A DNA stretch of 9,770 bases from an uncultured Treponema sp. (GCA_946611835.1 CAMOEE010000089.1:1-9770), one strand, 5' to 3'. Shown: positions 1 through 6,221, counted from the first letter of the stretch. Notes: generated from the letters alone by a model not told the origin. Program-made: numbers and translations.

Positions 1-40
1 TTGTGAAAACATTCCGCTTCGCTACATGTTTTCACCGGCT
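1..40 (-). repeat. Partial hairpin repeat cut by the window edge
   Basis: Positions 3-12 (GTGAAAACAT) and 26-35 (ATGTTTTCAC) form a perfect 10-bp inverted repeat around a 13-base loop. Read on the minus strand it is preceded by GAGCCGGT, the same block that opens the 82-bp repeats at 4568 and 4650. Inside the loop, minus-strand GC-GAA-GC gives a small stem with a GAA triloop, as in the first hairpin of those repeats. The copy runs off the window, so the expected GCGAGTCTC block cannot be seen. Membership of the family is inferred from these short matches. Confidence 0.45.
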
Positions 41-52
41 CATGCGCCGTAA

Positions 53-84
53 TCAAAAAAGCTCCGCATGGATGCGGAGCTTAA
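53..84 (-). terminator. Rho-independent terminator after cheB
   Basis: An inverted repeat GCTCCGCAT (61-69) / ATGCGGAGC (72-80), extended by AA/TT to 11 bp, is followed on the minus strand by a run of six T (complement of 55-60). It begins about 30 bases after the cheB stop codon and faces the direction that would end the cheR-cheB transcript. Confidence 0.85.
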
Positions 85-110
85 AAGTTAGGAAGGATGT
101 AATTTAAACT

Positions 111-1313
111 CTAAGCGTTCTCGCGGGCGAGCTTTGAAATCTCGTCGGCCATTTTGTCAAGCGGAACCTGTTTTTGAACTCCGCCCAGCTCGTATGCGAC
201 TTTTGGCATACCATATACGATTGCAGTCGCCTCGTCCTGTCCGAGAGTCCATGCCCCCTGCTTTCGCATTTCGGCAAGCTCAACGGCACCATCCTTTCCC
301 ATACCTGTCATAATTACGCCCAAAGCATGGTTCTGGTAGATTTTTGCAACTGACTCAAAAAGAACATCGGCAGACGGTCTGTGCCCATTTCGCTGAGGTT
401 CCTGTGAAAGACGGAGCATTTTTTTGCCCAGATTTGTCTGCTCAACATAAATATGATAGTTGCCCGGAGCGATGTAAATGTTGCCGCTCTCGATTGGCTC
501 GTTATCTTCGGCTTCTTTTACATTGAGAGCACAGATTTTATTGAGCGAATTTGCAAATTCTTTTGTAAAACCAGCAGGCATATGCTGGACTACAAGAACA
601 GGCTGCTTCAAGTGAGGGTCAATCATTTTGAATACATCACGAAGAGCATTGGGACCGCCGGTTGAAATACCTATTGCGATTACCTCAATTCTTCCTGGTT
701 TACGAAGCGGCTCGATGACAGCCGGCCCCTTTGTCTCGGAAGCAGAGAATGAAGAAAATGACGCTGATGGTTTTGCGGCAGTGCTTGCAAGGAATTCCTT
801 GGCTTTGTCAGCACCAAGTTTTGAAGCAAGCTTTCGCTCGACAAGACGGTCTGAGCCAAGATTTGAGAAAAAGTCGCTTGACCGAACCTGCTTTCCGTGA
901 CGGCGGGCATAAGATCCACCATAAGAAGCGATAAGCTCAATAAGACGGTCAGATACAGAACTGATGTCGGCAGAAACAGAGCCGTTCGGTTTTGTGATAA
1001 AGTCGGCGGCACCAAGCTCAAGACACTCGATTGTAACGGCCGCACCCTTTTCTGCAATACTTGAAAGAATGATGACAGGAATATCAACCTTGTTCTGCTT
1101 GCGCCATTTAAGGAACTCAACGCCCGTCATAACAGGCATTTCAATATCAAGGATAATAACATCCGGCTTGAACAAATCAAGTTTTTCAACAAGGAACTGA
1201 CCGTTCATTGCCTTTCCGGCTACGGTAAGACCTTCAGTTTCGTCAATAACACGAGAAATAAGGTTGCGCATTAGCGCCGAATCATCACAGATTGCAACAG
1301 AAATATCGTCCAT
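111..1313 (-). CDS. cheB: CheB, receptor methylesterase/glutamine deamidase
   Basis: CheB removes methyl groups from glutamates of methyl-accepting chemotaxis proteins, and deamidates glutamines there, so opposing CheR in adaptation; CheA phosphorylates it. The 400-residue length suits the family. A receiver domain fills about residues 1-130, with the acidic pair D10-D11, phospho-acceptor D56 in DVIILDIEMP, a Ser at 84/85 and K108 in FITKPN. A linker of about 80 residues rich in Ser, Ala and Lys follows. The catalytic domain (about 208-400) shows all three triad motifs: S217 in GISTGGP, H244 in QHMP and D341 in MTGMGKDG. The ATG at 1313 is preceded by GGGAGG with a 6-base spacer. It lies 85 bases downstream of cheR and probably shares its transcript. 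Confidence 0.97.
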   Translation of the reverse strand: MDDISVAICDDSALMRNLISRVIDETEGLTVAGKAMNGQFLVEKLDLFKPDVIILDIEMPVMTGVEFLKWRKQNKVDIPVIILSSIAEKGAAVTIECLELGAADFITKPNGSVSADISSVSDRLIELIASYGGSYARRHGKQVRSSDFFSNLGSDRLVERKLASKLGADKAKEFLASTAAKPSASFSSFSASETKGPAVIEPLRKPGRIEVIAIGISTGGPNALRDVFKMIDPHLKQPVLVVQHMPAGFTKEFANSLNKICALNVKEAEDNEPIESGNIYIAPGNYHIYVEQTNLGKKMLRLSQEPQRNGHRPSADVLFESVAKIYQNHALGVIMTGMGKDGAVELAEMRKQGAWTLGQDEATAIVYGMPKVAYELGGVQKQVPLDKMADEISKLARENA

Positions 1314-1398
1314 TTATTTCCTCCCGAAAAAAATATTGCCGGAGACGACAGAGACAAAAAACATAAGCCCCTGCCCACCCGACAATTTAAAAATATTA

Positions 1399-2214
1399 TC
1401 AGACCTGTTTTTGATAGAGACAAGCCCAGTCAGTCTTTAAGAATTCGAATTTTGTTTCCATTCCGAACAAACTTTCTGAGTGACCGATGAACAAATATGA
1501 GTGCGGTGCCATTGAATTCCAGAAACGGTCAATGACATTCTTTTGAGCAGGCTCGTCGAAATAGATAAGTACATTTCGGCAGAATACGACATCAAGATTT
1601 CGTGCGCCAGAATCGTTGCGAAGATTATGATAGTCGAATTTGATTGTCTGCATGAGTTCCGGTTTTACCTGATAACCCCTGTCATTTTTTGTGAAGAAGC
1701 GATCGAGGTATTTCTGCGGAATACCGGTAATTCGAGCCTCCGGATAAAAACCAGCCTGGCCGGTCATAAGACATTTGAGAGAAATGTCTGAAGCCGTAAT
1801 CTGGAATTTATAAGGCGGCGGAAGGATATCGGCAAGAATCATTGCGATTGTATAAGGCTCCTCTCCTGTTGAACAACCTGCACTCCAGATTCGAACAGTG
1901 GTATCGCCGGTCTTTCGCTTTTGTTCAAGAACATGAGGAATTACATAATTTACAAGAGCATCAAAATGTGGCTGATTTCGGAAGAATCGCGTAAGGTTTG
2001 TCGTAACAGAGTCGAGCATGATTTTCATCTCTTCTTTGTTGGACATGACGAGACGATAGTATTCTTCGATAGAATCCAGCTGTTTTTCGCGTAATTTTTC
2101 CTTCAGACGGCTGTCAAGGATAGAACGGTTTGTAGCCGAGAAGGTGATTCCGCTTTCGTCATAAATGACCTTACGGAACATGTCAAATTCTGCATCGGTT
2201 AATAAGTCTGCCAT
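1399..2214 (-). CDS. cheR: CheR, chemotaxis receptor methyltransferase
   Basis: CheR transfers methyl groups from S-adenosylmethionine to receptor glutamates and, with CheB, sets receptor sensitivity. The 271 residues match the usual size. An N-terminal helical domain (about 1-75, starting LTDAEFDMFRKVIYDESGI) leads into TTNLTRFFRN (71-80). The SAM site is seen in IWSAGCSTGEEPYTIAM (109-125), the acidic SD motif at 142-143, and DVVFCRNVLIYF (208-219). FIGHSESL near 242-249 is the conserved C-terminal motif. The ATG at 2214 is needed to keep the start of the domain, yet no well-spaced ribosome site precedes it. AAGGA ends one base before the ATG, and a consensus-like promoter lies so close that the message may be leaderless. 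Confidence 0.97.
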   Translation of the reverse strand: MADLLTDAEFDMFRKVIYDESGITFSATNRSILDSRLKEKLREKQLDSIEEYYRLVMSNKEEMKIMLDSVTTNLTRFFRNQPHFDALVNYVIPHVLEQKRKTGDTTVRIWSAGCSTGEEPYTIAMILADILPPPYKFQITASDISLKCLMTGQAGFYPEARITGIPQKYLDRFFTKNDRGYQVKPELMQTIKFDYHNLRNDSGARNLDVVFCRNVLIYFDEPAQKNVIDRFWNSMAPHSYLFIGHSESLFGMETKFEFLKTDWACLYQKQV

Positions 2215-2221
2215 ATCCTTT

Positions 2222-2250
2222 ATTATACACCTTTAGATTTAAAATGTAAA
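2222..2250 (-). promoter_or_regulatory. Vegetative-type promoter of cheR-cheB
   Basis: On the minus strand TTTACA (complement of 2245-2250) and TATAAT (complement of 2222-2227) are separated by exactly 17 bases. The -10 is a perfect consensus and the -35 matches at 5 of 6. The expected transcript start is about 2214-2216, on or next to the cheR ATG. No flagellar sigma-28 type promoter was recognised by eye in the gap. Confidence 0.7.
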
Positions 2251-2286
2251 ATAAATTTTAAGATTACTTTGTAGAAAGATTCTCCG

Positions 2287-2315
2287 TTGAAACAAACAAA
2301 TCTTAATGCTAAAAT
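2287..2315 (+). promoter_or_regulatory. Vegetative-type promoter of lptC-lptA-lptB
   Basis: TTGAAA (2287-2292) and TAAAAT (2310-2315) are separated by 17 bases. The predicted transcript start is near 2322, only about 7 bases before the lptC ATG at 2329. The TTG at 2287 could be read as a start codon of a longer lptC, but fits better as part of this -35 box. Confidence 0.5.
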
Positions 2316-2328
2316 CTTAACGCATAGA

Positions 2329-2919
2329 ATGAAAAAATCATATTATATTCTATTATCAAGTGTGTTTTTTCTCTCAATTTCCTGCTCGCTGAATTACCTT
2401 ACGAGCGAAAATTCCGAAGACAAGATTCCAGAATTCAGTTTTAAGAATGCCCAATACACAAAATATGAGACAAGCAAAAAAAATATCACGCTGAAGGCAG
2501 AGCTGCTTGAGCAGTACAAAAGTGACAATGCAGTTTTCGCCAGAAACGCCGAATTCGAAACTTTCAGCAAAGATGGAAATGAAGAGACAAGCGGAAGCTG
2601 CCAGCTAATAGCCGCTAACACCAAAAAAGAAATTTACACGCTCTACGGAGACATAAAACTTAACCTCCAAAAACAGGACATGCAAATTCTGGCCGATTCC
2701 CTCAATTTTAACAAGAAGTCAGAACAGATTACCAGCGGCAAGAACAGCGAAGTCAAGCTGACAAAAAAAGATGTAACGATGAGTGGTTACGGTTTCAGTG
2801 CAAGCGGGGTCAGCAAATCATTTTCTTTCCTAGAGAATGTTTCGGGGAATATAATCACAAATGACGACAAGGCAGTTGAAAGTGGCGGGGGCGAGAAAGG
2901 AGCAGGCAATGAAAACTAG
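2329..2919 (+). CDS. lptC: LptC-like lipoprotein of the lipid-export bridge
   Basis: LptC is the inner-membrane-anchored part of the Lpt bridge; it takes lipid from the LptBFG ABC transporter and hands it to LptA. The 196-residue product starts MKKSYYILLSSVFFLS and continues ISC, a signal peptide with a spirochaete-type lipobox and Cys19. It therefore looks like a lipoprotein rather than a protein with the single uncleaved anchor known from E. coli. After it, PEFSFKNAQYTKYE opens a beta-rich domain with LptC-style repeats (LYGDIKLNL, ITSGKNSEVKL, SGYGFSASG, LENVSGNI). The ATG at 2329 is chosen over an in-frame TTG at 2287 because the signal peptide follows it directly; no strong ribosome site is visible at either. 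It is first in an operon with lptA and lptB, which supports the call beyond weak sequence conservation. Confidence 0.82.
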   Translation: MKKSYYILLSSVFFLSISCSLNYLTSENSEDKIPEFSFKNAQYTKYETSKKNITLKAELLEQYKSDNAVFARNAEFETFSKDGNEETSGSCQLIAANTKKEIYTLYGDIKLNLQKQDMQILADSLNFNKKSEQITSGKNSEVKLTKKDVTMSGYGFSASGVSKSFSFLENVSGNIITNDDKAVESGGGEKGAGNEN

Positions 2920-3718
2920 CATATGCCCGGCAAAGATTCTACTTCTTCTGATTCTTCTCATACAATTACCTCTTTTTGGCGAAGAAATCAAATTCAGTGC
3001 CGACTCAATGACAGGCGTTTCAGGCAGCAAGACCGACGAGACAAAACTTTCAGGGAATGCCTTTGTAAAAACATCGGCCATGGAAATCAAAGCTGATGTC
3101 ATTGCACTCAGCGGAGAAGATTTTCGATACATAATGGCAGAAGGAAATGTCGAGGGGAAAAATACAGAGACACAAATGGATTTCAGTTGCGGAAGGCTTC
3201 AGTACGACAGACAGACAAAACTAGCCAGGCTTGAAGATTCCGTCCATATGAAAGATTTGGAAAACGATGTCAGCACTGATGCACAGATTATCGAATACAA
3301 CCAGAACAAAGAAATTGCAACAATGCAAATCGGCGTTACGCTCAAACAAAAGAATAATACTTGCACAGCGGCGTTCGCAATTTACCGTAAGGCCGCACAA
3401 ATGCTTGAGATGAGCGGTAATCCGAAAATCGTGCAGGGAGGCGACACCTTCCGGGCACAGGAAATAGTCCTTAACTTAAAGTCGCAGGAAATCACCTTGT
3501 CAGGGCGGGTCTCGGGAACTGTAACGGACTCAAAGAAAGAGGAAAGCAAAAAAGAAGAATCAGCTGAACCTGACATAAAGAACAGCGATGAGAAACCTGA
3601 TCTTCCGGCGATAACGGACATTCTGAATAAGGATGCCGACTCAAAAGAAAAAGAAGAAAAAGTCTCGGATTCGAAAGATGAGTCTGAGAAAACAGAGGGC
3701 ACGGAGCAGAAAGAATGA
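2909..3718 (+). CDS. lptA: LptA/OstA-like periplasmic protein
   Basis: LptA forms the periplasmic beta-jellyroll bridge that carries lipopolysaccharide or a similar lipid from LptC to the outer-membrane LptD. The 269-residue product has a signal peptide (residues 1-24, hydrophobic core LLLLILLIQL, likely cut after LFG). An OstA fold is visible as spaced strand repeats: LSGNAFVKT (48-56), AEGNVEGKN, LEDSVHMKD, MQIGVTLKQ, MSGNPKIVQ and LSGRVSGTV. From about residue 207 the tail is a Lys/Glu/Ser/Asp-rich, probably disordered segment of about 60 residues, not usual in E. coli LptA. The ATG at 2909 has AAAGGAG six bases upstream, whereas an in-frame ATG at 2861 would bury the signal peptide. The gene overlaps lptC by 11 bp, so its ribosome site lies inside lptC. 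Confidence 0.85.
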   Translation: MKTSICPAKILLLLILLIQLPLFGEEIKFSADSMTGVSGSKTDETKLSGNAFVKTSAMEIKADVIALSGEDFRYIMAEGNVEGKNTETQMDFSCGRLQYDRQTKLARLEDSVHMKDLENDVSTDAQIIEYNQNKEIATMQIGVTLKQKNNTCTAAFAIYRKAAQMLEMSGNPKIVQGGDTFRAQEIVLNLKSQEITLSGRVSGTVTDSKKEESKKEESAEPDIKNSDEKPDLPAITDILNKDADSKEKEEKVSDSKDESEKTEGTEQKE

Positions 3719-4566
3719 GCGATGAAAAATTAGAAATAAAAAATGAAAATATAGAAACAAATAGTGCCACACAAATTTCTAGCTCACCAGAGGAAAATTC
3801 TCATGCGAATTCAGAAATCCAAGTAGAAAATTCTGGTTCGAAACACACTTTGAGGGTCAGCTCACTGTATAAATCTTTCGGGAAAAAGAAGGTCGTTCAG
3901 GGCGTTGATTTTCAAATGCACACGGGCGAGGTTCTGGGCTTATTGGGACCGAACGGTGCCGGTAAAACAACGAGCTTTTACATGATCGTGGGATTTTATA
4001 AGCCGACTTCAGGCGAAATCTTTCTCGATGACAAGAGAATCACTCCCCTGCCTATGTTCAAGAGGGCACAGCTGGGTATTTCTTACCTGCCTCAGGAACC
4101 AAGCGTTTTCAAAAAACTCACCGTCGAAGAAAACATCTGGTCAATACTGGAGACAAGGCCTGATTTGACCAGGGCTGAGAAAAAAGAAAAACTGGAAGAA
4201 TTAATCGAAGAATTTGCAATCGGCCGAATCCGCAAGCAACTGGCCTACACTCTTTCGGGCGGAGAACGCCGCCGTACAGAAATCGCCCGTTCGCTGGCTA
4301 TCGAGCCTAAATTTTTACTTTTGGATGAGCCATTCGCCGGAATTGACCCGATTGCCGTGGCCGACATCAAGGGAATGATAACGCTCCTTGCAAAAAGGGG
4401 CATCGGAGTCCTGATTACGGACCACAATGTGCGTGATACCCTGGAAATCACCGACAGGGCAATAATAGTAAGCACCGGCCAGATTTTAATCCAAGGAACC
4501 CGCCAGGAAATTATCGACAGTCCCGAAGCCAGAGAAATCTACCTAGGCGAAGGATTTCATATGTAG
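3715..4566 (+). CDS. lptB: LptB, ABC ATPase of lipid export
   Basis: LptB is the cytoplasmic ATPase that, with LptF and LptG, powers lipid extraction from the inner membrane. All ABC motifs are present: Walker A GPNGAGKT (78-85), Q-loop YLPQE with Q127, signature LSGGE (180-184), Walker B LLLDEP (201-206) and H-loop H237 in ITDHNVR. The LptB-specific pieces LSGGERRR, DEPFAGIDPI and the final YLGEGF are clear, which separates it from the related LivF type. At 283 residues it is about 40 longer than usual; the excess is an N-terminal Ser/Asn/Glu-rich stretch (1-43) before the ABC fold begins at HTLRVSSLYKSFG. Its ATG overlaps the lptA TGA (ATGA), with GGAG eight bases upstream. The TAG stop falls inside the first copy of the adjacent hairpin repeat. 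LptF and LptG are not in the window. Confidence 0.95.
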   Translation: MSDEKLEIKNENIETNSATQISSSPEENSHANSEIQVENSGSKHTLRVSSLYKSFGKKKVVQGVDFQMHTGEVLGLLGPNGAGKTTSFYMIVGFYKPTSGEIFLDDKRITPLPMFKRAQLGISYLPQEPSVFKKLTVEENIWSILETRPDLTRAEKKEKLEELIEEFAIGRIRKQLAYTLSGGERRRTEIARSLAIEPKFLLLDEPFAGIDPIAVADIKGMITLLAKRGIGVLITDHNVRDTLEITDRAIIVSTGQILIQGTRQEIIDSPEAREIYLGEGFHM

Positions 4567-4746
4567 GGAGCCGGTCGCCGAAGGCGATGAAACTCACGAG
4601 GTGAGTTTCAAGGCGAGTCTCGGAAAAATCTGTGATTTTTCCGCGTAGGGAGCCGGTCGCTGAAGGCGATGAAACTCACGAGGTGAGTTTCAAGGCGAGT
4701 CTCGGAAAAATCTGTGATTTTTCCGCGTAGGGAGCCGGTCGCTGAA
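4563..4746 (+). repeat. Tandem 82-bp hairpin repeat (2.2 copies)
   Basis: Units begin with GTAGGGAGCCGGTCG at 4563, 4645 and 4727. The first two are full 82-bp copies differing at one base (C4579 against T4661); the third stops at about 4746. Each unit holds three successive hairpins with 3-base loops. In the first copy they are TCGCC/GGCGA (4575-4587, loop GAA), GAAACTCAC/GTGAGTTTC (4589-4609, loop GAG) and CGGAAAAATC/GATTTTTCCG (4621-4643, loop TGT). The single difference turns a C-G closing pair into T-G, which can still pair in RNA. The array fills the gap between convergent lptB and the GTPase gene. There is no T-run of a classical terminator. It resembles REP/BIME-like elements in plan. 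Confidence 0.9.
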
Positions 4747-4755
4747 AACCATCTG

Positions 4756-6063
4756 CTAGGCCAGACAGGCATCCAAGTCGGCGGAAATTGCCTTTTTGTC
4801 CAGGTTCTGACCGATTATGCAGAGTTTTACCATGCGGTCACCGACCTTCTCATCCCACTCTTTTTTAATCTGCGGGTTAGCGGCAAGAATTTCTTCCTGC
4901 TCTTTTTTTGGTGCGGCCGCAATCCACTGTCCTGAGTATCCGGCCTGAATCTGTCGGCCTGAAGTTTCAAAGACATAAGCCATTTCTTCCTCATCGCTGA
5001 ACCAAAGGAGACCTTTGCAGCGGATAATGCTTTTTGGCCAGCGGTTTGCATATTCATCAAGCTTCTGTCTGTCGAACGGCTTTCGGCGGTAGTAAATGAA
5101 GGTTCCGATTCCGTACTCGTCCTCATCGGCACCGCTGTCACCCTCGTGCTTGTGCTCATGATGATGGTGATGGTGCTCGTGTCCATCGTGCTCATCATCG
5201 TCATGGTCGTGGCCACCACTTTCGTTGTCGTGGCCACCATTTTCGTTGTCATGGTGGTTTTGATGCTCACAGTGCTCATCGCAGACATGACCTTCTTCTC
5301 CATGCTCCGGGTGGTCGTGGTGGTCATGTTCGTGCTCGTCATCATCATCGTCGTCAACCTCGCCTTCCTCAAGCTGTTTGCACCAGCCGGCAGAAGCATA
5401 GACTGTCTCAAAATCGAAGCTTCCTGTAGCCAGAATATCAGCAACAGGTACATCGCCGTGGCTTGTCTCGATGATTTTTACGCCCGGGTGAAGGACTTCA
5501 ATGACCTTTCGGACTTTCTTGAACTGGTCTTCTGTGACCAGGTCTTTTTTGTTAATAACGAGGGTTGAGCAGAATTCAATCTGCTGAACCAGAAGGGACT
5601 CGATGTCTTCCTCGCCGATTGCTTCTTTTGCGAGAAGCTTGTCACCGCCGGCAAATTCATCGACAAGTCGGGCAGCGTCAACTACACCTACAACATTGTC
5701 GAGCTTGCCGTTTTTAATCATCTCAAGCTCCTGAGCGATTGGCATAGGCTCACAAACGCCAGAGGCCTCAATCATGATGTAGTCGTATTTACCGCTCTTG
5801 ATGAGATTTTCGATATTCTGAGCAAGGGCACTCTTGAGTGTACAGCAGATACAGCCGTTTGTAAGAGGAACGATATCGCTTGTGTCAGTGATTTTTGCAC
5901 CGTCAGCAATCAGTCTGGCATCGACATTGACCTCGCCGATGTCGTTTACGATAACAGCGACCTTGTAGCCTTCCTGATTGTTAAGAACTTTATTGAGCAA
6001 TGTGGTTTTACCTGCGCCGAGGTAACCACAGAGCAATGTCATTGGGGTTAATTTTTTTGCCAT
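4756..6063 (-). CDS. COG0523 (CobW-type) GTPase with His-rich metal loop
   Basis: This is a G3E-family GTPase, probably a metal chaperone or metal-homeostasis protein; zinc is the likeliest metal but is not proven. The 435 residues show Walker A GYLGAGKT (13-20), the family CxCC metal motif CICC (71-74), EASGVCEP (99-106) and the guanine motif NKKD (171-174). Residues 243-307 form a loop dense in His, Asp and Glu with 24 His, six of them in a row, and two Cys. The CobW C-terminal domain follows (about 318-435). The ATG at 6063 has AGGAG seven bases upstream. An in-frame ATG at 6108 would add 15 residues (LICVNLWFEF...) that are just a translated intergenic repeat. It is transcribed alone, convergent with lptB. 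Which COG0523 subgroup (YeiR, YciC, nitrile hydratase activator, ZNG1-like) cannot be settled by eye. Confidence 0.92.
   Translation of the reverse strand: MAKKLTPMTLLCGYLGAGKTTLLNKVLNNQEGYKVAVIVNDIGEVNVDARLIADGAKITDTSDIVPLTNGCICCTLKSALAQNIENLIKSGKYDYIMIEASGVCEPMPIAQELEMIKNGKLDNVVGVVDAARLVDEFAGGDKLLAKEAIGEEDIESLLVQQIEFCSTLVINKKDLVTEDQFKKVRKVIEVLHPGVKIIETSHGDVPVADILATGSFDFETVYASAGWCKQLEEGEVDDDDDDEHEHDHHDHPEHGEEGHVCDEHCEHQNHHDNENGGHDNESGGHDHDDDEHDGHEHHHHHHEHKHEGDSGADEDEYGIGTFIYYRRKPFDRQKLDEYANRWPKSIIRCKGLLWFSDEEEMAYVFETSGRQIQAGYSGQWIAAAPKKEQEEILAANPQIKKEWDEKVGDRMVKLCIIGQNLDKKAISADLDACLA
5209..5250 (-). repeat. 21-bp tandem repeat inside the His-rich loop
   Basis: Two adjacent 21-bp units (5209-5229 and 5230-5250) differ at one base. 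They encode the peptide repeat DNENGGH / DNESGGH within the metal-binding loop of the GTPase. The unit is a multiple of three, so gain or loss of copies changes loop length without a frameshift. Confidence 0.8.
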
Positions 6064-6085
6064 GAATATACTCCTGAATTCAAAC

Positions 6086-6114
6086 CACAGATTAACACAG
6101 ATTAACACAGATTT
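6086..6114. repeat. Short direct repeat CACAGATTAA in GTPase leader
   Basis: CACAGATTAA occurs at 6086 and 6096 and starts again at 6106 (CACAGATTT), a 10-bp period. On the minus strand this reads as AATCTGTGTTAATCTGTG, a type of dispersed repeat I recall from intergenic regions of many unrelated bacteria. It lies between the predicted promoter and the ribosome site of the GTPase gene and accounts for the spurious upstream reading frame there. Confidence 0.75.
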
Positions 6115-6157
6115 GATTTTGAATTAGTGAGAAAATGTGCAATTTGCGAAGATATTT

Positions 6158-6199
6158 TCTATAAATATAATGAATTTTTTGTTAATCGGCTATAACAAA
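6158..6199 (-). promoter_or_regulatory. Candidate promoter and palindromic operator of GTPase gene
   Basis: A perfect inverted repeat TTTGTTA (6178-6184) - 8 bases - TAACAAA (6193-6199) lies upstream of the GTPase gene. On the minus strand its near half overlaps TTAACA (complement of 6180-6185), a plausible -35, followed after 16 bases by TATAGA (complement of 6158-6163). The layout fits repression by a dimeric regulator, possibly a metal sensor. The regulator and the promoter are inferred; only the palindrome is directly seen, and the area is AT-rich. Confidence 0.35.
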
Positions 6200-6221
6200 T
6201 TTGAGAATATTTTTCATTTCC

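Noticed and set aside
680..1120. Overlapping minus-strand frame of 146 residues inside cheB
   Set aside because: It is a shadow frame of cheB, with no ribosome site and no recognisable domain.
2287..2328. TTG start for lptC adding 14 residues
   Set aside because: The extension puts polar residues before the signal peptide, and the TTG fits a -35 box.
2861..2908. Upstream ATG start for lptA
   Set aside because: It would bury the signal peptide; the ATG at 2909 has AAAGGAG six bases upstream.
4621..4643. Ordinary rho-independent terminator of lptB
   Set aside because: The stem is good but no T-run follows on either strand, and the stem belongs to a duplicated unit; partial terminator activity remains possible.
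4563..4746. CRISPR array
   Set aside because: The whole 82-bp unit is repeated, with no unique spacers, and there are no cas genes nearby.
5146..5568. A plus-strand frame of 140 residues rich in Val, Met and Ile, like a membrane protein
   Set aside because: It is the antisense of the His/Asp/Glu codons of the GTPase; His and Asp codons read backwards give Val, Met and Ile.
6064..6108. N-terminal extension of the metal GTPase to an ATG at 6108
   Set aside because: The added residues are a translated short direct repeat, and the ATG at 6063 has a well-spaced AGGAG.
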